From the NCBI RefSeq assembly GCF_022921075.1, contig NZ_CP095050.1, forward strand, positions 2,790,001 through 2,854,000: a DNA stretch of 64,000 nucleotides, in the 5' to 3' direction. How positions within the stretch are numbered: the first letter of the stretch is position 1; every line of letters starts with the position of its first letter. A program made the translations under genes and the position numbers. Under the pieces are notes generated by a model. That model saw nothing but the letters and a program-made list of their open reading frames with translations, searched no databases and was not told the origin of the DNA. This document shows positions 1-7,005 of this stretch, piece by piece. This DNA is from Hymenobacter sp. 5317J-9 (GTDB lineage: Bacteria > Bacteroidota > Bacteroidia > Cytophagales > Hymenobacteraceae).

Positions 1-767
1 TCCACCGGGTCGTGGAGGTTTTGGGTGAGGTCCACCACGGCCGTATCGTACACCACCATGTGAGTTTTCACGGCCTTCAGCGACGCCAGCACTGCCCCAA
101 ATATGCCCGCGTACACCACCGACGTAGCCATCGAGCCGCTTTGGTCCACGCAGAGCACGATTTCCTTCAGCGCCTGCCCGCGCCGCCCAAAACCCACCAG
201 CCGCTCCGTAATGATGGTTTTGTGGGCGGCCTGGTAGTGTTTCAAGTTGGCCTTGATGGTGGCGCCCCAGTCGATTTCGTGGTAGCGCGGGCGTGGGTTG
301 CGCACGGCCCGGCTCAGGGCGCCCTGCACGGCCTGGCGAAGCGGGTTGCTGAGCTTCTTTTCCAGCTCGCGCACCACGTTGGTGATGACCTCGCGGGCCG
401 TGGCTTTGGCCTTCTGCGGCATTACTCGGCTCAAAGACATGAGGGTGGCCACCAAATGCACGTCGGCCTGCACCGTGCGCATGATTTCCGGCTCCAGCAG
501 CAGCTGGTTGAGGCCCAGGCGCGTCATGGCGTCCTGCTGCATCACGGCTACCACTTCGGTGGGAAAGTACTCCCGAATGTCGCCCAGCCAGCGGCTCACG
601 CGCGGCGCCGAGGCACCCATGCCGACCCTGCGGTTATCCTTGTCTCCGTCGTAGAGGGCGGTGAGCACGTCGTCCATGCGGCCGTAGTCGGGCGGCATCG
701 GCACGGCGTTTTCGGCGTCGGCGGCGCTGCCGAGCACGAGTTTCCAGCGGGTAGGAGTGGTGGGCAT
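1..767 (-). CDS. VWA-domain protein, partial (C-terminus beyond left edge)
   Basis: The frame starts at an ATG at 767 and stays open to the window edge, giving 255 visible residues. The N-terminal ~195 residues are helical and charged. They are followed by VCVDQSGSM (DQSGSM at 129-146), a DxSxS-type metal-ion-dependent adhesion site that marks the start of a von Willebrand factor A domain. VWA proteins of this kind partner with MoxR AAA+ ATPases (RavA-ViaA, NorQ-NorD and CbbQ-CbbO are known pairs). It is the last visible gene of the minus-strand operon that includes a MoxR ATPase, 84 bp downstream of the DUF5682 gene. Cytoplasmic; no signal peptide is seen. The partner role is inferred from context. 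Confidence 0.85.
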   Translation of the reverse strand, partial: MPTTPTRWKLVLGSAADAENAVPMPPDYGRMDDVLTALYDGDKDNRRVGMGASAPRVSRWLGDIREYFPTEVVAVMQQDAMTRLGLNQLLLEPEIMRTVQADVHLVATLMSLSRVMPQKAKATAREVITNVVRELEKKLSNPLRQAVQGALSRAVRNPRPRYHEIDWGATIKANLKHYQAAHKTIITERLVGFGRRGQALKEIVLCVDQSGSMATSVVYAGIFGAVLASLKAVKTHMVVYDTAVVDLTQNLHDPV

Positions 768-793
768 TAGCGTAGATAAATGAATTGTAGAGT

Positions 794-821
794 GTCATGC
801 TGAGCGCAGCCGAAGCATGAC
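794..821. repeat. Short palindromic repeat related to the 5378-5481 element
   Basis: The sequence begins GTCATGCTGAGCGCAGC and ends AGCATGAC, so its two ends are inverted copies. It matches one arm of the much longer inverted repeat at 5378-5481. It lies in the 84-bp gap between the DUF5682 and VWA genes. It is probably a solo or decayed copy of an interspersed repeat family. Confidence 0.6.
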
Positions 822-851
822 CGTTCGGGAACCCTATTCAACGTAAAAAAA

Positions 852-3179
852 TCAACTCCCCAGCAGTTCCCGCAGCCCCGGCAGCACGCGCGTCCCGCGC
901 TCCCAGTCAAAAGCAATTTCCATCGCTGCGGCGGGCGTGGCGGCGTCCATGTTCGCGATTTCCAGAATCTTGCGCCGCTCGGGCAGCGAAAAGTCGGTGA
1001 AGGCGCGACGTAGCAGGGGCACGATTTCGCGGAAGGTTTCTTCGTTCAGCTCACCCAGCCAGCCATCAAGTAAGTCAAACAATTCGCGGTGGTAGATGAG
1101 CAGCAGGCCCGAGCCGCGCAGGAAGCCTTCAGTCCAGGCCGTGGCGTAGCTGGTGGGCTGGGCGGGGGCCAGGGCCAGGCCGAGGGCGGTAGCCGTGGCA
1201 CTGGCATCGGCTTGCTGGGCATCGAAGAGCAGGCGGGCTGCCGTGCCGGCCAGCAGGCCATTGGTGGCGGCGTTGCGCTGCGCAGCGGCCAAGGCGGCGT
1301 ACCAGTCGGCCTCGTGCGTGTCGTTTTGCAGCAATCGAATGGCTTGGTGGGTGGCTTCGATGCGTCCCAAAAGGAGTTTGGCGGCATCGTAATCAATGCC
1401 CGCGCAGGCGGCAGGAAGACCGATGCAGAGGCGCGGTACTAGCTGCTGCACTACCTGGGCCACCTGCTGGGTGTCAGTGCGGCGCACGTTGCCGTAGCGC
1501 AACACCTGGGCCAGCGGGGGCAGGGCGGCCAGCAGGTGGGTCACGTCGCGGGTGTCGGCCCCGATGGTTTCGAGCCGGGCCACCAGCGCCGGAATAGCTG
1601 GGCCCAGGTCGGCGCGCAGGGCGTCTTCCAGCAGCTTGCTCACGGCTTCGAGGCTGGTGGCTTCGGCGGCGCGGACGGTGGCGCGAGCGGCGGCGGCGGC
1701 GAGCACGGTATTGCCCCAGCGGCCGGCCTCAATCACAGCCAGGGCCATTTCGGGCTCCCATTCCAGCGTCCACATTTCGTGGAAGGTGCCGCTTTTGCCG
1801 GCCACTTCCTCCGGCTCGCCCCAGTTGATGTCGAGCAGGCGTAGGCGGTGCAGCAGGTGGCTGCGGTCGAGCTGGGCGGGCTGGCGCAGGTCGAGGTCGA
1901 GCGGCTTGGCAATGGCTTCGGGCTTGAGGCGCAGGGTTTTTTGCTGCTGGGCCAGGTCCTGCTGCAAGGGCGTGGCGGGCAAACCGGCGGGCACCTCGCC
2001 CAGCTTCACGCCAATCACCAATTCCTTGTGCACCAGCGCCAGCGGCTCGGTGTATCCCCCGCCCAGAATGGCCACGGCGGCTTCCTGCAGCTCGTCGATG
2101 CCCGGCAGCGTCAGCCCGCGCACGGCGGCCAGCGCCGCGGCCAGCCGCACGCCCTCAATGGCATGGGCTGAGGAGGCTTCTACGTCCTGCCCGCGCAGCA
2201 GGCGCGTGGCCTGCACCATCCAGTGCGTCAGCACTTCGGCGCGCGGCTGGGCAAACAGCAACTCGTACCAGGCCGGCGAGAGCACGCCCGCCCCGTAACC
2301 CGAGCTGAAGGAAAGCCGCTCGTAGGTCCACGGAATCCAGGTGGTTTCGGTGGTGACTTTTTTCAGGCCTTTCAGGCGGGCTTTGTCTTCCTTTTTGAAC
2401 AGCTCGGCCCGCAGCACCGGCGCGTGCCAGGCCCCGCACACCACCGCCACGCGCGGGTAGCCCTGAGCCAGCGTGGCGCGCAGCGTTTCGCGCATAAATG
2501 CCTCACGAAGCAAGGTTTCTTCGGTTTCGGGGCGGTGTAGCTCTTCGCGCAGAGCCGTCATCAAATCCAGCACCACGGCGAAGGTGTCGGCATTGCCGGG
2601 GGCGTGTTCGAGGTGGGTTTCCCACCACTGCTCAGAGTCGGTGTAGCCGGCCAGGCGGGCGATGTAGGCGACGGGGTCAACCTCCGCGTCCACTTCACCC
2701 TCTGACCCCCTCTCCAAAAGAGAGGGGGAACCAGTTTTGCGTTCTTCCGCTTTGTCGGGCGAATCGTCCTCATGAGCCGGTTCCCCCTCTTTTTTGGAGA
2801 GGGGGTCAGGGGGTGAGGTGGACGCGGAGGGCGGCAGGTCCGCCACTGCTTCCCGCATCCCAAACCGCAACGCCATCGGCAAATCCATACACCGCACATG
2901 CGCCTCGTTCTGAAAGCACCACTGCACCGCCTGCCACTCCGGCGAAAACTCGGCAAACGGTAGAAAGGAAGCCTGCCCTTGCTGTTTAGGGTTGTAAACC
3001 AGCAGTGCAACGGGCGGAACCAACTCCGGATGCGTGGCCATGGCTAGGGCTGCTTCAGCATCGGCGGGGCACTCCAGCAGCACAACATCGGGCCGGAAAG
3101 CTTCGAGGGCGGCCACGAGGCTGGCAGCGCTGCCGGGGCCGTGGTGGCGAATGCCGAACAGGCGGAGGTCGGTGGGCAT
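852..3179 (-). CDS. DUF5682 family protein
   Basis: A 775-residue cytoplasmic protein. The N-terminus reads RLFGIRHHGPGSAASL, then PDVVLLECPADAEAAL, and later VVCGAWHAPVL. These motifs are typical of DUF5682 and are distantly reminiscent of the ChaN/erythromycin-esterase/TraB group; the biochemical activity is unknown. The ATG at 3179 is chosen because the conserved RHHGPG motif follows within 15 residues; a longer frame to 3263 adds unconserved sequence and runs into the upstream gene. A 130-bp inverted-repeat element (2691-2820) is inserted in frame after about residue 120, adding a Ser/Pro/Glu/Lys-rich low-complexity stretch. It sits between the flavoprotein and VWA genes in the MoxR operon. 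Confidence 0.85.
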   Translation of the reverse strand: MPTDLRLFGIRHHGPGSAASLVAALEAFRPDVVLLECPADAEAALAMATHPELVPPVALLVYNPKQQGQASFLPFAEFSPEWQAVQWCFQNEAHVRCMDLPMALRFGMREAVADLPPSASTSPPDPLSKKEGEPAHEDDSPDKAEERKTGSPSLLERGSEGEVDAEVDPVAYIARLAGYTDSEQWWETHLEHAPGNADTFAVVLDLMTALREELHRPETEETLLREAFMRETLRATLAQGYPRVAVVCGAWHAPVLRAELFKKEDKARLKGLKKVTTETTWIPWTYERLSFSSGYGAGVLSPAWYELLFAQPRAEVLTHWMVQATRLLRGQDVEASSAHAIEGVRLAAALAAVRGLTLPGIDELQEAAVAILGGGYTEPLALVHKELVIGVKLGEVPAGLPATPLQQDLAQQQKTLRLKPEAIAKPLDLDLRQPAQLDRSHLLHRLRLLDINWGEPEEVAGKSGTFHEMWTLEWEPEMALAVIEAGRWGNTVLAAAAARATVRAAEATSLEAVSKLLEDALRADLGPAIPALVARLETIGADTRDVTHLLAALPPLAQVLRYGNVRRTDTQQVAQVVQQLVPRLCIGLPAACAGIDYDAAKLLLGRIEATHQAIRLLQNDTHEADWYAALAAAQRNAATNGLLAGTAARLLFDAQQADASATATALGLALAPAQPTSYATAWTEGFLRGSGLLLIYHRELFDLLDGWLGELNEETFREIVPLLRRAFTDFSLPERRKILEIANMDAATPAAAMEIAFDWERGTRVLPGLRELLGS
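2691..2820. repeat. Inverted-repeat (MITE-like) element inserted in frame in the DUF5682 gene
   Basis: Left arm 2691-2732 and right arm 2779-2820 are 42-bp inverted copies differing at three positions, separated by a 46-bp spacer. The arms contain CCCCCTCTCC followed by a short A run and GAGAGGGGGAACC. The element is translated through without a stop. It inserts a polar segment containing HEDDSPD and SPSLLERGSEGE into the protein. A diverged relative lies at the SWIM/DUF5691 junction (about 7109-7230). No transposase is present. Confidence 0.8.
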
Positions 3180-3243
3180 GGCAGAACGGGGTTGTTGGGT
3201 AGGGCTACAAATGAACAATGTTCGTTCCGACCCGTCCCACGCC

Positions 3244-4146
3244 TTACTGGAATTTTTCGGCAATTAACTCCATGTTCATGATAGCACCGGCCTTGCCCCC
3301 GGCAGCCACAGCGGCCGAGACTGCCCGAAACGGCGTGGTGGCGTCGCCGGCCGCGAACAAGCCAGGCACGCCAGTGCGCTGCATATCATCGACCTGCACA
3401 TGTCCCATTTCCGTGAAGGCGCAGCCCAATTGCCGGGCCAGGGTACCGGCCTGCTCAAACGGCACCCGGGCAAACACCGCATCGAGCGGATGGGCGGTGC
3501 CATCGGCCAGCTGCATGGCCCGTAATTGGCCCTGCGTATGAGCAATGCCGGCGAGTGGCGTTTCCACCACAGCGATGCCGTGGCGGACCAGCGCCTGCTG
3601 CTGGGCAGGGTTGAGCGTGGCGGGGCCATCGGTGAAGAGGGTGAGCCGGGGCGACCAGTTGTGAATCAGGCGGACAAATTCGAAGCCCATATCGCCGTTG
3701 CCGATAACGCCTAGGCGCTGGTCGCCCACCTCGTAGCCGTGGCAGTAGGGGCAGTGCAGCACCGAAATACCCCAGCACTCGGCAAAGCCGGGCAGGGCGG
3801 GCAGCAGGTCGATTACGCCGGTGGCAAGCAGTAGCTTAGGCGCCGTATAGCTGGCCCCAGTCGCCGTTCCAACTTCGAAGCAGCCCGCAACGGCGGTGGC
3901 GGTCACGGCCTCCTCGGCCCGCAGCTCGACGGTGGGGTATTGCAGCGTCTGGGCTAGGGCCTGGGCGCGCAGGGCGGCCGGCGTGGCCCCGTCCTGGGTG
4001 AGGAAGTTGTGGGAGTGGGGCGTCTGGCGGTTGCAGGGCCGGCCGGTGTCGAGAAGAAGCACGCGGCGGCGGGAGCGGCCCAGTGCCATCGCGGCCGAAA
4101 GGCCGGCGTAGCTGCCGCCAATAATAATTGCGTTGAAATCAGGCAT
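3244..4146 (-). CDS. NAD(P)/FAD-dependent oxidoreductase, thioredoxin-reductase-like
   Basis: 300 residues. An N-terminal FAD-binding Rossmann motif (IIIGGSYAGLSAAMALG) is followed by a redox-active CPYC at residues 132-135 (HCPYCHG), a NADPH-binding motif (VIGNGDMGFEF), and a C-terminal FAD motif (GLFAAGDATTP). This is the layout of low-molecular-weight thioredoxin reductases and related flavoproteins. The physiological electron acceptor cannot be told from sequence, and no thioredoxin gene is adjacent. It lies in the middle of the MoxR/VWA operon, 94 bp after the MoxR gene and 64 bp before DUF5682. It may be a passenger or a functional part. Confidence 0.9.
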   Translation of the reverse strand: MPDFNAIIIGGSYAGLSAAMALGRSRRRVLLLDTGRPCNRQTPHSHNFLTQDGATPAALRAQALAQTLQYPTVELRAEEAVTATAVAGCFEVGTATGASYTAPKLLLATGVIDLLPALPGFAECWGISVLHCPYCHGYEVGDQRLGVIGNGDMGFEFVRLIHNWSPRLTLFTDGPATLNPAQQQALVRHGIAVVETPLAGIAHTQGQLRAMQLADGTAHPLDAVFARVPFEQAGTLARQLGCAFTEMGHVQVDDMQRTGVPGLFAAGDATTPFRAVSAAVAAGGKAGAIMNMELIAEKFQ

Positions 4147-4240
4147 TAGTAAGGAAGAAAGCAGGCGTGCGACGAGCGGGCCATTGTGACGGACGCAAGC
4201 TGGTTGCTTCCCTTACAGCTTTAGCAATTCGTTGTTAATG

Positions 4241-5329
4241 CTACTCCACCACCTCCCGGCACGCCCGATACAAATCCTTCCAGCCCTCGCGCTCCTTCGC
4301 CACCGTTTCTAAATATTCGAGCCAGACGACGCGGTCGGGGGTGGGGTCTTTGATGACGGCGCCGGTGAGGCCAGCGGCCAGGTCGTGGGCGCGCAGGGTA
4401 CCGTCGCCGAAGTAAGCGGCCAGGGCCAGGCCGGAGTTCATCACGGAAATGGCCTCGCCGGTGCTCAGGGTGCCGCTGGGCGACTTGAGCTTGGTTTTGC
4501 CGTTGTCGGTCACGCCCTGGCGCAGCTCGCGGAAGATGGTGACGAGGCGGCTGATTTGCTCCAGCGCGGGGGCTTCGACGGGCAGCTGAAGGGCCTGGCC
4601 CTGTTTGGCCACCCGGGTTTGCACGATGTGCACTTCCTCGGCCAGGGTGGCGGGCAGGGGCAGCACCACGGCGTTGAAGCGGCGGCGCAGGGCACTGCTC
4701 AGCTCGTTCACGCCGCGGTCCCGGTCGTTGGCCGTGGCGATGACGTTGAAGCCCTGCCGGGCCTGGATTTCGGTGCTCAGCTCGGGGATGGGCAGCACCT
4801 TTTCAGAGAGCATCGTGAGCAGGGTGTCCTGCACGTCGGAGGGGATGCGGGTCAGCTCTTCGATGCGGACGAGCTGGCCGGTTTCCATGCCTTTGTAGAG
4901 CGGGCTGGGCACGAGGGCGCTCATGGAAGGGCCCTCGGCGAGCAGGCGGGCGTAGTTCCAGGAGTAGCGGAGGCTGTCTTCGGCGGTGCCGGCGGTGCCC
5001 TGCACCAGCAGGTTGGTATGCCCGCTGATGGCGGCCGTAAGGTGCTCGCTCACCCAGCTTTTGGCCGTGCCGGGTACGCCGAGCAGCAGCAGGGCGCGGT
5101 CGGTGGCCAGGGTGGCGACGGCAATTTCCATCAGCCGCCGCTGGCCGATATACTTGGGCTCGATTTCAAAACCGTTATCGAGCTTGCCGCCCAGCAAATA
5201 CGTCACCACGGCCCATGGCGAGAGGTGCCAGCCGGGCGGCTTGGGGCGGCTTTGGTCGAGGGCTTTGAGGGCAGCCAGCTCTTCGGCGTAGAGGTCTTCG
5301 GCGTGGGGGCGGAGCAGGGTAGGCGTCAT
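4241..5329 (-). CDS. MoxR-type AAA+ ATPase
   Basis: 362 residues from the ATG at 5329. A longer frame to 5503 would translate a palindromic repeat and is rejected. Walker A is GVPGTAKS (84-91), Walker B is LVRIEE (153-158), sensor 1 is Asn201 in ATANDRD, and arginine-finger candidates are RRR at 215-217. The fold matches the MoxR/RavA group, cytoplasmic ATPases that work with VWA partners as remodelling chaperones. The VWA gene at 1-767 is the obvious partner. The 170-bp gap to the upstream DUF5691 gene holds a near-perfect 36-bp inverted repeat. Confidence 0.92.
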   Translation of the reverse strand: MTPTLLRPHAEDLYAEELAALKALDQSRPKPPGWHLSPWAVVTYLLGGKLDNGFEIEPKYIGQRRLMEIAVATLATDRALLLLGVPGTAKSWVSEHLTAAISGHTNLLVQGTAGTAEDSLRYSWNYARLLAEGPSMSALVPSPLYKGMETGQLVRIEELTRIPSDVQDTLLTMLSEKVLPIPELSTEIQARQGFNVIATANDRDRGVNELSSALRRRFNAVVLPLPATLAEEVHIVQTRVAKQGQALQLPVEAPALEQISRLVTIFRELRQGVTDNGKTKLKSPSGTLSTGEAISVMNSGLALAAYFGDGTLRAHDLAAGLTGAVIKDPTPDRVVWLEYLETVAKEREGWKDLYRACREVVE

Positions 5330-5377
5330 TTTATCTAGGGTATGAGGGTAGGAGAGTGTGTGGGGCGGAGTTAAAGG

Positions 5378-5481
5378 CACGTCATGCAGAGCGCAGCGAA
5401 GCATCTTGCCCGCCACCACTAATTCTGACGATTGGTTTACTTGCTGCGGGCGAGATGCTTCGCTGCGCTCTGCATGACGTG
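5378..5481. repeat. Near-perfect 36-bp inverted repeat element
   Basis: Left arm 5378-5413 and right arm 5446-5481 match as inverted copies at 35 of 36 positions around a 32-bp loop. The arms contain GTCATGCAGAGCGCAGCGAA. The element lies between the DUF5691 and MoxR genes of one operon, so the transcript would carry a very stable hairpin there. Related copies are at 794-821 and 59391-59479. Confidence 0.85.
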
Positions 5482-5499
5482 CTTGATAATCATTCAAAA

Positions 5500-7005
5500 T
5501 CACTCATTCAGCGAAGATTCCAAATCGGCCTGGAAGCGCAGGGTATCGACAAACGTATGGAGCTGGGGCTGAAATACCGAGTGCACCTGCTCGATGGCTT
5601 CGACCTGCTGAATGGCCCAGGCGGCATCGGCGGGCGCGAGGCTGGGAGCCACGGTTTGGGGCAGCAGCCAGGCCAGTTGCCGGAGGTTGTAGGGCGGGGC
5701 GTTGTGCTCGTAGAGCACGGCCGTTTTGGTGAGCTTACGGGCAATGGTTTCGAGCACGGCGGCGCTGAGGGCGCGGGGCCAGGGCGCGGGCACGAAGCTC
5801 AGGCCCAAGGCCCAATCGTCGTGTTGGCGGCGCACCCGTTCGATGGTGGGCGCGAGCAGAAGCGTGCGTTGCTCGGCAGTGGGCAGCAGGGCGGCCAGCA
5901 GGCCCCAGTCGATGCCCCGGGCGCAGTTGGCTTTTTCCAGCGCGGGCAATTCTTCCTGCCACAGCTTAAGAAAGGCGCTGGCGAAGGCGGTATCGCGATG
6001 CAGCAGGGTGCTGTGGGCCCAGCTGGGCAGCAACGGCAGCGCCCACTCGGAAGCCAGCGCGGCGGCAAGCAGCTCGCCGGGCGTGAGGTCCAAGTGCGCA
6101 GTCCAGCGGCTGGGTGGCAGCAGGCCCACCAGGTTGCCGAGGCGGCCCGCGGCCGGGCCCAGCGTGGTTTGCAGGCCCACGGTGGTACTGATGCGGTATT
6201 CGAAGCGCCCGGTGATTTCCTCAATGCCATCGAGCAGCCAAGATTTGTCCCAGGCCGTGGGCAGGATGATGTCGAGCGCGGGCTTGCCCAGGCCCAGCAG
6301 CTTGCGCCGGGCCCTGATGAGCGGCGCGGCGCGAGCCCAAAGCCGTTCGGTAAGGGCCGCGCCGGGAATCTGAGCCAGCAACTCCGCGGCCCGGCGGCGC
6401 ACCTCCTGGCCCCGCGCTTTCAGCAGGGCTTCGAGCGTGGGCTCGGCGTCGGGGTGCAGGTGGTGGGCGAGGATGTCGAGCAGGGCTTCCTGCATTTTGG
6501 CGGGCTCGGCGGGCAGCGCAGCTAGAAGCAGGGCCCGCGCCTCATCTGGGGCCTGGGTGAAATGCTGGGTGAGCCAGGCCAGCCGCTGCGGCGTCGTACC
6601 GGTTTCCCAAGTGCTGATGCCGGTTTCGACCTGGCCGGTAGCGGCCACTTTATCGGCCAGCTTAACCCATTCAGGGTTCAGCGAGGCCAGCCAGTGGCCG
6701 CGTGCGCCGAGCACCGGCCCCAGGACGGCGCGGGTTTCGGTGGAGCGGGTGGCGTGGCGCAGCAGCGGCACCAGTAGGGCAGGGGGCACCAGTAAGTCGC
6801 GGCCGGCCAGACGGGTGAGGTAGTCGGGGAGCAATTCCAGATGCAGCGAGTTCACGAGCATCTGATGCAAGTGGTCGGTGCCTTTGGGGCCGACTACGGG
6901 CAGCAGTTCGGGCGGTGCCGGCGCGAGTTCCGGCTCCGGGGCAATGGCGGGCTGGTAGCCAGCCTTGCGCATCAACGCCAGCGTGCCGGCCGCTTGCAGC
7001 AGCAA
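5500..7005 (-). CDS. DUF5691 family protein (start codon uncertain)
   Basis: From a TTG at 7005 the frame gives 501 residues. Family-like sequence continues upstream in the same frame to about 7100: LLRIALLGTRQSGETPPSFG, which resembles the usual LLxxALLGT opening of DUF5691 proteins. That frame has no ATG, GTG or TTG between its stop at 7186-7188 and 7005. The start region coincides with a repeat-like insertion shared with the end of the SWIM gene. The protein is helical, Leu/Ala-rich and cytoplasmic; its function is unknown. It may be expressed by an unusual start, by a -1 frameshift from the SWIM frame, or be damaged. Confidence 0.75.
   Translation of the reverse strand: MLLQAAGTLALMRKAGYQPAIAPEPELAPAPPELLPVVGPKGTDHLHQMLVNSLHLELLPDYLTRLAGRDLLVPPALLVPLLRHATRSTETRAVLGPVLGARGHWLASLNPEWVKLADKVAATGQVETGISTWETGTTPQRLAWLTQHFTQAPDEARALLLAALPAEPAKMQEALLDILAHHLHPDAEPTLEALLKARGQEVRRRAAELLAQIPGAALTERLWARAAPLIRARRKLLGLGKPALDIILPTAWDKSWLLDGIEEITGRFEYRISTTVGLQTTLGPAAGRLGNLVGLLPPSRWTAHLDLTPGELLAAALASEWALPLLPSWAHSTLLHRDTAFASAFLKLWQEELPALEKANCARGIDWGLLAALLPTAEQRTLLLAPTIERVRRQHDDWALGLSFVPAPWPRALSAAVLETIARKLTKTAVLYEHNAPPYNLRQLAWLLPQTVAPSLAPADAAWAIQQVEAIEQVHSVFQPQLHTFVDTLRFQADLESSLNE

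Noticed and set aside
2691..2820. CRISPR-like repeat
   Set aside because: It is a single inverted pair with one spacer, not a direct-repeat array, and there are no cas genes.
5330..5503. N-terminal extension of the MoxR gene
   Set aside because: It is only translation of the 36-bp inverted repeat and flanks; the ATG at 5329 begins the conserved protein.
5356..6525. 389-residue plus-strand frame opposite DUF5691
   Set aside because: Gly/Gln-rich shadow that begins inside the palindromic repeat at 5378-5481.
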